Source: Gp13-AA77 sp035949375 (lineage in GTDB: Bacteria; Acidobacteriota; Terriglobia; UBA7540). Taken from it: 64,000 bases of DNA. Where the stretch lies: the NCBI GenBank assembly GCA_035949375.1, contig DASZIG010000081.1:23803-87802 (forward strand), read 5' to 3'. A program made the translations under genes and the position numbers. Under the pieces are notes generated by a model that was not told the DNA's origin, ran no database searches, and saw nothing but the letters and a program-made list of their open reading frames with translations. Below are positions 1-8,938 of the stretch, in pieces (position 1 is the first letter of the stretch; the number at the start of each line of letters is the position of its first letter).

Positions 1-810
1 TGGCGCACTGGCTGCGCAGGTTCGCCTGCAGGTTGGCCATCAGAATCGCTGCCGCAATTCCCTTCCCCGATATATCGCCGATCAGGAGCCCCAGCCGTTC
101 CCGTCCGAGATCGAGAAAGTCGTAATAGTCGCCGCCGACCTGGCGAGCCTGAATGCAGGTCCCCGCGTATTCCAGCGTTCGCATGCTTGGCAGCGTCTGC
201 GGGAATAGTCCGGCTTGCACCCTCTTGGCGATCTCGAGCTCCTGCGCGGCGAAGCGCTCGGCTTCCAGCTTCTCGGCCGTGGCGCGGCGCTGCGCTTCCA
301 CTTCCCGCGTCAGTTCATCGAACCCGGCCAGCGAGAAAGAATTCCCGTCTAAGTCGAGGAAGCGCGTGAACACGCCGCCCCAGACCCGCCCGGCGACGCC
401 GTCGGCCCCGTTTCGCCGCGCGGCGGCCGCTCGTACCGGATGCGCCGCAAACGCGGAGTGGAACTGAACCGCACGCCGCGCTTGCGCCAATCGTGGAACT
501 TTGCCAGCACGTCTTCGGTCACGAACACCACCTGCGTCGGCCGGCCAATCAGCTTGTACTCTCTGGAATCGGGTTTGGGCGCGACCAGCGTCAGGATGGC
601 CGTACCATCCGGCGGCGAGACAGCCACCCAGCGCCGTCCGGCCTGGAACTGGACGTCGGCCACGAGGTTGAATCCCAACTGGTCGAGGTAAAACTTGAGG
701 CTGCGATCCTGATCTCGAACGAAGACGGTGACCGAGTGCATGCGGAGATAGGGGCGATCTCCGCCCGGCGCGGAGCCGTCGGTTTCGTGAGCTGAAGGAG
801 GACTGCCCAT
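1..810 (-). pseudogene. VOC-domain / SpoIIE PP2C phosphatase, frameshifted and cut by window edge
   Basis: The reading frame that starts at 810 encodes a VOC (glyoxalase-fold) domain (RMHSVTVFVRDQDRSLKFY, about residues 22-110). It then runs into a TAG at 349-351. Adding one base in the CCCC run at 406-409 restores a continuous product through WGGVFTRFLDLDGN, a coiled-coil linker and a SpoIIE/PP2C Ser/Thr phosphatase domain (QVGGDYYDFL, GDISGKGIAAAI) to the left edge with no stop. The two halves therefore look like one VOC-SpoIIE gene broken by a one-base deletion in a homopolymer, or by a sequencing error. SpoIIE phosphatases usually act in anti-anti-sigma signalling; the VOC domain may sense a ligand. 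The C-terminus lies outside the window. Confidence 0.8.
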
Positions 811-917
811 CCGCGCAATTATAAGTCACAATTCCGAACCGGCTCATGACATCGACGCGCTTCCTCGGCTACGCTTTGGGTGATGGACCGAATCGCTCTT
901 GAATGGAGGCCGTCCGA

Positions 918-1430
918 ATGAAGCTGACCGATCTGTTCCTGGCTGATCTCGAACGCGAGGCGATCCCGACGCGCCGCGTGCTGGAACGCGTGCCTGAAGG
1001 CCGCGACGACTGGAAGCCGCACGAGAAATCGATGGCGCTCGGATATCTCGCCAACCTGGTCGCAACCATGCCGTCGTGGATTGCCATGATGGTTACCGAG
1101 AACGAGCTCGATTTCAATCCGCCTGGCGGACAGCGCTACAAACCGTCGCAGGCCGGCAACAACCGCGAACTGCTCGAGGCTTTCGATCAGAGCGTAGCCA
1201 AGGCGCGCGATGCGTTGCGGAGTACGAACGACGAACATCTGATGACGTCATGGCGATTCCTGACCGGCGGACGCGTAATCAGCGATCAGCCTCGACACAT
1301 CGTCATCCGGGACGGCGTGCTGAACCACCTCGCTCATCATCGCGGTCAGTTGACGGTCTACTTGCGGCTGAATGACGTTCCGGTGCCTTCCATCTACGGA
1401 CCATCAGCCGACGAACGGCCCTTCGGCTGA
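918..1430 (+). CDS. DinB-family protein
   Basis: This 170-residue protein has the DinB/YfiT four-helix fold pattern. These proteins are putative metal-dependent thiol or hydrolytic enzymes, often linked to bacillithiol or mycothiol chemistry, and the substrate here is unknown. The C-terminal helix carries NHLAHHRGQL, which supplies two of the usual three metal-binding histidines. The first, normally in the helix after the loop around residue 40, appears as Asn (LGYLANLVATMPSW), a common variant. I chose ATG 918 because GGAGG at 905-909 lies 8 bases upstream; ATG 903 would need translation to start before that site. The gene ends 2 bp from the convergent ABC permease. Confidence 0.82.
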   Translation: MKLTDLFLADLEREAIPTRRVLERVPEGRDDWKPHEKSMALGYLANLVATMPSWIAMMVTENELDFNPPGGQRYKPSQAGNNRELLEAFDQSVAKARDALRSTNDEHLMTSWRFLTGGRVISDQPRHIVIRDGVLNHLAHHRGQLTVYLRLNDVPVPSIYGPSADERPFG

Positions 1431-1432
1431 TC

Positions 1433-2290
1433 CTATTCCGCGCCGTAATCGATCTCCATGCGGCGCAGTTGCCGGCTGCTGAAAGCGATGGCGACGAGTG
1501 ACAGCGCCAGCAGTCCGAAGATGGCGGTCAGCGTCGACGCCGGTGACGGGTTCATGGCGATAAAGCCGAGAGGGTTTCCCTGATCGAGGGAGACCTCGGT
1601 CGGAATCAGGACCGGACAAAGGGATTTGAGATAGAAGATCACGCTGATGCGTTGCAGCGCGGCGGGCAGAATCGCATTGATCGCTTCCCACACCAGCACG
1701 GCGGCGGTCGGCAGCAGCGGATTGCGGAACATCACTCCGGCCGCGAGAAACACGGCGCCGTAGCCGAGGCAGGCCAGAAGGGTCACCCCGAGATACGCCG
1801 CCAGATGCGCGAGCCCATGGCCGTGCAGGAAGTATTCCTGGCGCGTGTTCGAATCGAAATGCCAGTAGACGACCGCGAACTGCAGCAGGACGCTGGTTCC
1901 GAAAATAGCGGACGCGGCCAGCAGGCCGGAAATGAATTTCCCCGCCAGCAGCACCGGCCTTCGAACGGGCGCGAGGAAGTAATAGTGCAGGCTCTTGTCG
2001 AGCACCTCGCCGCGGAACAGGTTCATGAAAATTCCCACGCAGCCGAAGAAGATCGCGAGCCGCAGAAAGAACAACTGAAAGACGCCGGCGAAGATGTGGG
2101 TCTCTTCCGCGATGTCGCCGGCCTGCCCGGTTTTCATCAGGTAAAGCGAGTGGAACAAAAAGATCAACACCGGGGCGAACGCGAGAAAGTAAATCCAGAT
2201 TCCCCGCCGCGAGAACAGGGTCTTCTTCGTCTCGAGCCGGATGATGGCCCGCAGCTGCGCCCGCCATAATGCCCACCGCGGCTCGTTCAT
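1433..2290 (-). CDS. ABC-2 type transporter permease
   Basis: This 285-residue membrane protein has a short cytoplasmic N-terminus and about six hydrophobic segments. The first is near residues 30-52, the last near 255-270, and a positively charged tail follows. It matches the ABC-2 permease pattern of transporters without an obvious substrate signature. The start overlaps the stop of the upstream ATPase by 4 bp (2287-2290), so the two are probably translationally coupled. It is the last gene of the minus-strand run that starts with an ECF sigma factor. Candidate substrates are peptides, lipids or drugs; nothing in the sequence decides between them. Confidence 0.85.
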   Translation of the reverse strand: MNEPRWALWRAQLRAIIRLETKKTLFSRRGIWIYFLAFAPVLIFLFHSLYLMKTGQAGDIAEETHIFAGVFQLFFLRLAIFFGCVGIFMNLFRGEVLDKSLHYYFLAPVRRPVLLAGKFISGLLAASAIFGTSVLLQFAVVYWHFDSNTRQEYFLHGHGLAHLAAYLGVTLLACLGYGAVFLAAGVMFRNPLLPTAAVLVWEAINAILPAALQRISVIFYLKSLCPVLIPTEVSLDQGNPLGFIAMNPSPASTLTAIFGLLALSLVAIAFSSRQLRRMEIDYGAE

Positions 2291-3264
2291 TTCGTAGACT
2301 CCTCCGTGCCGATCAGGTACTCGTAGACCGATAACACGTCATCGTCCGCCGGCGCCACCGATTCAATCTCGATCCCGTTCTGCGCAATCCGGTTCAGCAG
2401 CAGGTAAAAACGATCGGCGTCACGCGTCTTCACCAGCACGCCCTGGCGGTCATTGTGAATGCGGGCTTCGACCACGTAGTCCTCGTGAAAGACCTGCGAC
2501 GCGAGTTCTCCAGGCTTGTCGCAGCGGATCAGGACCTGCATGGGGTGCTCTTGAATTTCGTCGCGCACGCCCTGAATCTTGCCTTCCGCCACTACGTAAC
2601 CATTGCTGAGCAGCACGACCTGATCGGAAATCACGTCCACCTCGTGCAGGACGTGGCTCGAGATGATCAGGTGCAAGCCCTCGGCCGCGAGCGTGCGAAA
2701 CAGCGCAATGGTCTCCGCGCGAATCAGCGGATCGAGGCCGTTCAGCGGTTCATCGAGCACCAGCACGGTTGGATTGTGGCAGATCGCCTGGGCCAGCTTG
2801 ATGCGCTGCCGCATGCCCTTGCTGTAACCCGCGATCTTGCGCCCGGCGGCGTCCGCCAGGCTCACGCGATCGATGGCCCGCACGGCCATCTCGCTCGACT
2901 GCGCGTGCGGATAGCCGAACAGGCGCAGGTAGGAGTAAATAAAATCGTAGCCCGTGAGCCCCCGCGGGAACGAATCGAACTGCGTGCAATAGCCGACCAC
3001 GCGGAAGAGCCGTTCAGGATCGTCGGGCGCCATGCCCAGCACGCTGATCCGCCCGCGCGAGGGCCGCACCAGGCCCGTCATCAGATTCATCAGGGTCGTC
3101 TTGCCGGAGCCGTTCGGACCAACGAGGCTGGTGATGCCCGGCGGAATGGAGAGGTTGACGCGATTCACGCCCAGCACCTCTCCATAGAACTTGGAGACTT
3201 CTTCAAACACGATACGCGTTTGTGGTCCCGCGACGTTCATGTTCCCGCTCACCCGTTCCGTCAT
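2287..3264 (-). CDS. ABC transporter ATP-binding protein
   Basis: This 325-residue ATPase has a Walker A (GPNGSGKTT), a signature YSKGMRQR, a Walker B LVLDEPLNGLDP and an H-loop SSHVLHE. A C-terminal extension of about 95 residues is typical of CcmA/NatA-type exporter ATPases. Its partner is the permease starting at 2290. Its own start overlaps the upstream permease stop by 4 bp (3261-3264). All catalytic motifs are intact. Confidence 0.93.
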   Translation of the reverse strand: MTERVSGNMNVAGPQTRIVFEEVSKFYGEVLGVNRVNLSIPPGITSLVGPNGSGKTTLMNLMTGLVRPSRGRISVLGMAPDDPERLFRVVGYCTQFDSFPRGLTGYDFIYSYLRLFGYPHAQSSEMAVRAIDRVSLADAAGRKIAGYSKGMRQRIKLAQAICHNPTVLVLDEPLNGLDPLIRAETIALFRTLAAEGLHLIISSHVLHEVDVISDQVVLLSNGYVVAEGKIQGVRDEIQEHPMQVLIRCDKPGELASQVFHEDYVVEARIHNDRQGVLVKTRDADRFYLLLNRIAQNGIEIESVAPADDDVLSVYEYLIGTEESTK

Positions 3265-4118
3265 CCGGCTACCACCTCGTAAGCGCGAACCTTGCGCTCG
3301 AGCAGCGCAACGCAGAAGACGCAGGCCGCGATCAGCGCGATCCAGGCGCTCTCCGGCGATATCCCGACCGGCTTGCCGTGGCCGAAGAGGCTGCCCTCGA
3401 CTGTGGTCAGGAGATTGCCGATGTCGACGAGATACCCGTTCTTGGTATCGAGCACCGCGTTGATCGCCTGGGCCAGTCCGGCGCCAAAAAAGAAAACGCC
3501 GAGCAGCGCAGCGCCCGCCGCGAGCTTCCGCTTGATCCAGGCGGAGATTGCCAGCGACAGCAGCGAGAACACCAGAACCTCAATGGCGCTTCCGATGAAG
3601 ATGCCCCAGGCAAGGCCAAGATTGGCCCACATCCAGCCGCCCCCTGCCAGACTGGACTCGATCGCGAAAAGGATCAGGCCCGGAACCCAGGTAATCAGTG
3701 AAAGCAGCCCGGCCAGAATCGCCATCTTGCCAACCACATATTCGGCGCGCGAGAACGGCCGGCAAAGATAGAGCGGCAGAGCGTTGTTGGCGAGGTCGGG
3801 CGAGACCAGGCCGGGCCCGACGATGGCCGTCAGGACGAATGCGAATCCGCTCTGAACGCCGAGAAAGGACAAAAAGAAATCCGCGTCCACCGCGAAAACC
3901 TGGCGGATGTTGAGCGTGGCCAGCAACGACAGGTTGTGATTCAGATAGAGGACCACGGCGCAGCCCAGCGGATAGAAGAAGCAGCACACGAAGTAGGCCG
4001 TCAGGAGCCTCGAACTGAACAGGTTCTTGAGAGCGTAGCGCGTGATGATGCTGAAGCGCGACCACGTTGGAGTGAGCTTGCCGGCATAGCTCCGGTAGCT
4101 GCGCTTATGGACGGCCAT
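3261..4118 (-). CDS. ABC transporter permease, second pair
   Basis: This is a 285-residue integral membrane protein with about six hydrophobic stretches. The first follows an N-terminal cytoplasmic segment rich in basic and aromatic residues. The motif RPFSRAEYVVGK near residue 140 resembles the cytoplasmic coupling region of ABC-2 permeases. It overlaps the stop of the upstream ATPase by 14 bp and the start of the downstream ATPase by 4 bp. The order is ATPase-permease-ATPase-permease, so either two transporters or one heteromeric exporter is made from one message. Confidence 0.84.
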   Translation of the reverse strand: MAVHKRSYRSYAGKLTPTWSRFSIITRYALKNLFSSRLLTAYFVCCFFYPLGCAVVLYLNHNLSLLATLNIRQVFAVDADFFLSFLGVQSGFAFVLTAIVGPGLVSPDLANNALPLYLCRPFSRAEYVVGKMAILAGLLSLITWVPGLILFAIESSLAGGGWMWANLGLAWGIFIGSAIEVLVFSLLSLAISAWIKRKLAAGAALLGVFFFGAGLAQAINAVLDTKNGYLVDIGNLLTTVEGSLFGHGKPVGISPESAWIALIAACVFCVALLERKVRAYEVVAG

Positions 4119-5034
4119 TGGTGCTCTCCATGGCTTTCAGGAAGATGTCTTCCAGGCTGTCGCGTCGATAGCTCATGCGCCGGATCTGCACGTTGCGCTC
4201 GCCGGCCAGGCGATAAAGTTCGCGAATCGCGAAGCTCTCAGGCAGCACCATTTTCATCCGCTGCGTCGACGTCATGGCGCACTCGCATCCGAGACCGGTC
4301 ACCGCTTCGGCAAAAGCGTCGTCGCCGCCGACGGTCTCGAGCTCCAGGAAGCGGCGGTTGGCCTTGCGCTCCTCTTCCAGGTTCGCATAGTGGACCTGAC
4401 GCCCTTCCTTCAGAATCAGCACTTCCTCACAGGTTTCCTCCACGTCGCGCAGGAGGTGCGAGCACAGCAGGATGTTCAGTTCGCCGGTGTCGCGCATTTC
4501 ACGAATCAGCCGGATCATGCGCTGGCGCGCCGACGGATCGAGTCCGTTGGTCGGCTCATCGAGCACTACAAGGCGGGGTCCGTGGGCGATGGCCTGCGCG
4601 AGCTTGGCAAGCTGCTTCATGCCGAGGGAATAGGTGCCGAGCTGCCGGTAGCGCGCCTCCCCGAGACCCACATAGAACAACGCCTCGTGCGCGCGCTCGA
4701 GCGCAGCCTCCGAGGGCAATCCGGAGAGCTCGGCCATCATGCGGATGAAGTTCACCGCCGTCATTTGGGCGATGAAGCAATCGGACTCCGGCATGTATCC
4801 GGTGAGGGCGCGGATTTCGCGCGTCTCGGTTCGGATATCGTGACCGAATACGCGCGCCGTGCCCGCGAACGGCCGGTAGAAGCCAAGCAGGGTGTTGATC
4901 AGGGTTGATTTGCCGGCGCCGTTCGGCCCGAGCAAGCCGATCGTCCGCCCGGACATGGAACACCTCAAGTCCTTGAGGATGTCGCGCTGTCCGAAGCGGA
5001 CGTTCAAGCCATCGAGTTCGATTACAGCGGGCAT
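4105..5034 (-). CDS. ABC transporter ATP-binding protein, second pair
   Basis: The 309-residue ATPase has Walker A GPNGAGKST, signature YSLGMKQ, Walker B LVVLDEPTNGLDP and H-loop LLCSHLLRD, followed by a C-terminal accessory region. I start it at ATG 5034 (MPAVIELDG). The in-frame ATG at 5079 would add 15 residues encoded by the neighbouring tandem-repeat block, which do not belong to the family. The four ABC genes overlap one another, so they are probably one operon. Confidence 0.92.
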   Translation of the reverse strand: MPAVIELDGLNVRFGQRDILKDLRCSMSGRTIGLLGPNGAGKSTLINTLLGFYRPFAGTARVFGHDIRTETREIRALTGYMPESDCFIAQMTAVNFIRMMAELSGLPSEAALERAHEALFYVGLGEARYRQLGTYSLGMKQLAKLAQAIAHGPRLVVLDEPTNGLDPSARQRMIRLIREMRDTGELNILLCSHLLRDVEETCEEVLILKEGRQVHYANLEEERKANRRFLELETVGGDDAFAEAVTGLGCECAMTSTQRMKMVLPESFAIRELYRLAGERNVQIRRMSYRRDSLEDIFLKAMESTNGRP

Positions 5035-5049
5035 GGGGTTGGTTGAATT

Positions 5050-5262
5050 AGCAGTTAACAGTTGACAGTCGACAGGCAACTGCGTCAGTTCGTCAGCATG
5101 TCAGTTTCTCAGTCACCGGCCTTCGTCTTCGACTGTTGACTGTCAACTGTCGACTCTCAGTATGTCAGCTCGTCAGTACGTCAGTTTCTCAGTCCGACCT
5201 TCGTCTTCGACTGTTGACTGTCAACTGTCGACTCTCCGTCGACTGTCAACTGTCGACTCTTT
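5050..5262. repeat. Tandem and palindromic intergenic repeat block
   Basis: Between the FecR-like gene and the ABC operon lie two near-identical units of about 65 bp, at 5091-5157 and 5171-5235. Each begins CGTCAGnAnGTCAGTTTCTCAG and ends CTGTCAACTGTCGACTCT. A third, truncated copy covers about 5238-5260. Inside each unit GTTGACTGTCAAC is a palindrome. A diverged inverted copy of the same core (AACAGTTGACAGTCGACAGG) sits at 5057-5076. The units are adjacent without unique spacers, so this is not a CRISPR array. It may act as an mRNA stem-loop between the two halves of the operon. Confidence 0.8.
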
Positions 5263-7953
5263 CTACGTTCCCTTCGAAGTGCTCTTGTTAGCCTTCTGAA
5301 TCATCTGGATCATATCCCACGGCCCTGCGCCGTGCATGCCGAAGAGGGATTCGAACCCGATTCCAAAGATGCTGCCCGTGCCGGCCATCACGATCTGGCT
5401 GGGCTCGCCGTAGGCGCAGATCACGCTCGGGCTGCTGTTCGCGCTGAATTGCTGGATCGCCTGCCGCTGCGCCGGCGTCAGCGCGGGGCTCGACTCCAGT
5501 GTGCCCGCAAGCGGCCCGACCACCGCGCCCATGTTCTGATAGACCACGGCGGAAAAGTTCGTGTTGCCGTCCTGGGGAAGACGGCTGGTGAAGACCGCCG
5601 AGCGCGCCAGGGAGTATCCGGTTTCGCGATTCTCGATGGAGCTCAGCAGGAGCCCGCGATTCGGCGCCGCCAGCAGGTACCCGTCCTCGAACACGTAGCT
5701 GATGTCCACGGTGGCAGTGCTACGGGCTTTCGCGGGCGGCGTAACCTGCAGGTCATAAAAGGTCCGCCCGCCGGAGGTCTGCTGGCTCAGGCTGAAGCGC
5801 GGCCGCTCGGAGCCCTCCTGCGACGCCTGCCCGTTCGAGGCCAGCACGATCCTTTCGATGGCGCTTTCGAGCTGCGTTGGATTGTTGACTTCGAGGACCA
5901 CTTTCCAGCTCGGCGTCGGCAGCACCGGCCCGTCCTGGGCGAACGTTACCTCGCCACCGAGCGTTCCGGCGAGGTCCTGCACGCTCAGGCCGGCCTTGGA
6001 CTCGAACTCGGCCAGGTCCTGACTGAAGTTGGCGTCATCGTCCTGGACGAAGCTGAACATCTGTCCCACGATGTCGCGCGGCGACTGCGCCACGAGCGAC
6101 ACGGCCAGGCTCGCCTGGGGCGAGATGAAGTCGAGCGTTCCCATCGGGCTCGGCTGGGCCAGCCAGCCTGCGATTCCGCGCCGGTCCCGGGCAAACGTGA
6201 GCGTGGCCCGATTTTCGGTGGCGCCGTTCACGTCTTTGCTTTCGATGATCAGATAACGCATATCAGTGAGGCCCAGCCTCGGGTCCTTGTACGGATCATG
6301 CCGGCTTCCGTTCTCCTCACGAACAGATACTACGGATGTGGAGAGAATTTGTTCCATGTCGGCGCAGATCAGCCAGCCAGCCCCGCCCTGATAGGCCTTT
6401 TGAATGGCCTCGCCGAACGGCGTGGACGTGAAGCCGGTGGACCCACCGATCGCCGCCGCCGCCTGCTGCAGCTGCGAGGCGTTCGACGCCGCCACCAGGA
6501 AGCTATCTTTCAGGTAAATCAGAATGTGGTCCTTGCCGTCCGGCGCAATCGCCATCGGGTTGGTCACAATGAGCGCACTTGCACCCTTTTCCCCTGTCAT
6601 CTCGCCGAGTTGGCTCTTGAGGAAAGGGGCGAAGTCCGCCCGCTTCACCTCCGCCAGCAGGACCGGTGACTTGCCGCCGGCCGGCATCGCCACCACGACT
6701 TCGTCTCCGAGGTAACCGCTCAGGTTGCTGACGCGGTCGATCATCTCCTCGGTCTTCTGAGCTTCACCGGATGCCTGCTCTTGCTTCCACCACTGCTGCA
6801 GCACCTCGCTTGCCTCGATGCGGTCCTGGAAAAGCTGATTGGCCTGGCTCAAGGTCGACCCGAGATTCGGAATCGCCGCGTAGAACACAGTGTCCGCGGG
6901 CACCATCTTCAGGAGCGTGGAGTCGTAACGGAGGCCGGGTCCGGGAATCGCCTCGAACTGCTTCTGCAACGCGCTGAACTCCCCGAGCAGCGCCAGGTAT
7001 TCGCCCGAGTTCCGGCTCCAGGAGACGTCCTCGGCAATCGGCACCGCTGCCAGGCTCGATTCCGTCGAAACCTGCTGGCCGGGTTGCAACAGCTCCTGCT
7101 TGCCCGCGTGATCCACACGCACTACGCCCTTGATCACGGAGACCCGCGAGCCCTTCATCCCCTGATCCACCGCGAAAACCGTGCCTTTCACCGACACCAG
7201 GCACTCCCGCGTGGACACGTACAGGCTGCCATGACGCTGCTCCGCCGCTTGCACAATGATGTTGCCGCGCTCGAGATGCACGGTCGTACCGCGCCATCCG
7301 CGTGACACCCAGAGGTCCGAACGCTGGTTCATCTCCACGGCCGAGCCATCCGCCAGTCGAATGACGGCCGACGAACCCTTGCCGGTGCGCAACTCAGCCT
7401 GTTTAGGGATCGCCTGACCGGAAGCCAGAGCCACACTGCCCTGGTCGGAGACGCTGTAGAGCCCGCCGTCGATGCTCGCGACCGTTGCCTCGGTTCCGCC
7501 GCCCGGCAACAGCCGGTCCGGGCCAAGCAATCCGATGGCGATGCCCGCGATCAACACAGCCGCAATGCCCCAGGCAATCGTCCAGTTGAGCCGTTTGGGC
7601 TTGACCACGTAGCTGAGGGCGACGGGATCCTTCCCGAGCGCCCGCGAGCGCGCAGCCTCCAAGGCGTGGCGGCAGGCCACGCAGCCGAGGACGTGATCCT
7701 GGACCAGCAGGGACCGCGCCTCAGGCAGCGTACGGCCCAGATAGGCCGGGATCAGAGCTTGAAAGTCAGGGCAGCCGTGGATTTGCCGGGCGTACCCGGG
7801 AGCTACCGCCGCCACGGGCGCCGGCGCTCCGGCGATGCGCGTCCAGACGCGCTGGGCGGCCTGCTCCACGGTTCCCTCATCGGGATTCGCCGCGCGCACC
7901 TTCGCGATCACACGGTCCAAATCGAATTCTTCGCGCCTGTTTTCGTTTTTCAT
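5263..7953 (-). CDS. Zinc-finger anti-sigma / FecR-domain membrane protein with large exported region
   Basis: This 896-residue protein begins with a zf-HC2-like segment (HGCPDF...CVACRHAL, about residues 60-100), typical of anti-sigma factors. One transmembrane helix follows at about 122-145. A FecR domain (about 165-300) contains VSVKGTVFAVDQ and RVSVIKGVVRVDH. About 590 exported residues of no family I recognise come next, with alternating beta-rich segments. Its ATG 7953 overlaps the stop of the ECF sigma gene in ATGA, and GGGAGG lies just upstream; a TTG at 7968 is an unlikely alternative start. I infer a membrane anti-sigma partner of the sigma factor whose periplasmic part senses an envelope signal. 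Confidence 0.8.
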   Translation of the reverse strand: MKNENRREEFDLDRVIAKVRAANPDEGTVEQAAQRVWTRIAGAPAPVAAVAPGYARQIHGCPDFQALIPAYLGRTLPEARSLLVQDHVLGCVACRHALEAARSRALGKDPVALSYVVKPKRLNWTIAWGIAAVLIAGIAIGLLGPDRLLPGGGTEATVASIDGGLYSVSDQGSVALASGQAIPKQAELRTGKGSSAVIRLADGSAVEMNQRSDLWVSRGWRGTTVHLERGNIIVQAAEQRHGSLYVSTRECLVSVKGTVFAVDQGMKGSRVSVIKGVVRVDHAGKQELLQPGQQVSTESSLAAVPIAEDVSWSRNSGEYLALLGEFSALQKQFEAIPGPGLRYDSTLLKMVPADTVFYAAIPNLGSTLSQANQLFQDRIEASEVLQQWWKQEQASGEAQKTEEMIDRVSNLSGYLGDEVVVAMPAGGKSPVLLAEVKRADFAPFLKSQLGEMTGEKGASALIVTNPMAIAPDGKDHILIYLKDSFLVAASNASQLQQAAAAIGGSTGFTSTPFGEAIQKAYQGGAGWLICADMEQILSTSVVSVREENGSRHDPYKDPRLGLTDMRYLIIESKDVNGATENRATLTFARDRRGIAGWLAQPSPMGTLDFISPQASLAVSLVAQSPRDIVGQMFSFVQDDDANFSQDLAEFESKAGLSVQDLAGTLGGEVTFAQDGPVLPTPSWKVVLEVNNPTQLESAIERIVLASNGQASQEGSERPRFSLSQQTSGGRTFYDLQVTPPAKARSTATVDISYVFEDGYLLAAPNRGLLLSSIENRETGYSLARSAVFTSRLPQDGNTNFSAVVYQNMGAVVGPLAGTLESSPALTPAQRQAIQQFSANSSPSVICAYGEPSQIVMAGTGSIFGIGFESLFGMHGAGPWDMIQMIQKANKSTSKGT

Positions 7954-8495
7954 GACCTGCCCTCCCAATACGAACGAATCTCTTTCTGCAACCGGCGTCG
8001 CGCCCGGTGCAGGGTGACCCCCACCCGTACGCGCGACACCCCGAGGATGCGCGCAATGTCGTTGTAGCTATGCCCTTCGAGGAACCGCAGGCTAAACATT
8101 TCGGCGGCTTCCGGCGAGAGGTGCGCGAGCGACTGGCGCAGGCAGTCTTCGAGCTCATAGCGGTCCGGCTGGGGCGGCTCGGGGTAATCCGGGTCGAGCG
8201 GCTCCGGTTCGCGGCCGCGACGCGATCGAATCACGTCAAGAGAAGCGTTGATGGCAGCGCGCCGCATGTAACTGACTGAGTTCTCAAGCGGCGGCGGCGC
8301 CGCGCTGTGGCCGGCCAGGCGCAGGAAGACCGTCTGAAGCACGTCTTCGGCATCGCTGGCATTGCCCGTGATCCTGTAGGCGGTGCGGAACACCATCCCG
8401 TGGTGGGCCTGAAAGAGGTGTTCCAAGTCATCGGCGGGGTTGGGAATCGAAACCTCCCGCAGCGGAAATGTCGTGGCTAGCAAGGCTGCCTGCAT
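7950..8495 (-). CDS. ECF-type RNA polymerase sigma factor
   Basis: This 181-residue sigma-70 family protein has region 2 (HGMVFRTAYRITGNASDAED, about residues 32-51, then VFLRLAG) and region 4 with a helix-turn-helix (SYNDIARILGVSRVRVGVTL, about 142-161). The regions 3 and 1.1 are absent, as in ECF sigmas. GAGGAG lies about 7 bases ahead of ATG 8495. It heads a probable operon with the zinc-finger/FecR protein, and likely autoregulates that operon under anti-sigma control. Target promoters cannot be read from one window. Confidence 0.92.
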   Translation of the reverse strand: MQAALLATTFPLREVSIPNPADDLEHLFQAHHGMVFRTAYRITGNASDAEDVLQTVFLRLAGHSAAPPPLENSVSYMRRAAINASLDVIRSRRGREPEPLDPDYPEPPQPDRYELEDCLRQSLAHLSPEAAEMFSLRFLEGHSYNDIARILGVSRVRVGVTLHRARRRLQKEIRSYWEGRS

Positions 8496-8938
8496 GGCAC
8501 TCTCCTCGCCAATGAAGACGACAGAACGCCGCGATTATTACATGAGCCTCGATTCCGGACGCTGACGGAGAGAATACGCCTGGGAAAGCCCGCTTGCTAA
8601 GTCCTTTGCCTGAAGCGGGGGCTCCGGTGCGCGAATTTTCACGCCCTCGCGGGTGTCTGGAGTCGACATTGCCCAATAAAGGACTTATCCGCCCGGAGCA
8701 TGGGTTCGGATGGCTTCGGTCGGGTTCGGTTTGCAGCAGTTTTCGCATCATTTTGTTGATTATAAACGGCTTAATTGGGTTCGCTTCCCTCATTTTTGAT
8801 GGGGGGGAGGGGGGGTCCCCAAAACCGGCGACTGGAGGGAACCGTGACTTCTCGCTTATCCCGGTCTTGCCTTCCGTCCTGATGCGGGGCCTCCGGTTCA
8901 ACTGTTGATCCAATCGAGCGCTCCATATCCCCTGCCTC
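8496..8938. other. Intergenic region upstream of the ECF sigma gene
   Basis: About 440 bp without a supportable gene. It must contain the sigma operon promoter, which I could not place with confidence. It includes an AT-richer stretch at 8740-8775 and two G-runs (about 8801-8807 and 8810-8815) followed by CCCC, which could fold as a G-rich structure on the plus strand. The only long open frame, on the minus strand, overlaps both flanking genes and has no family features. Confidence 0.5.

Noticed and set aside
5050..5262. CRISPR array at the repeat block
   Set aside because: Units are adjacent, without unique spacers, and no cas genes are nearby.
5345..5365. tRNA T-loop-like GGGATTCGAACCCG
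   Set aside because: Falls within the FecR-like coding frame and lacks acceptor, D and anticodon arms.
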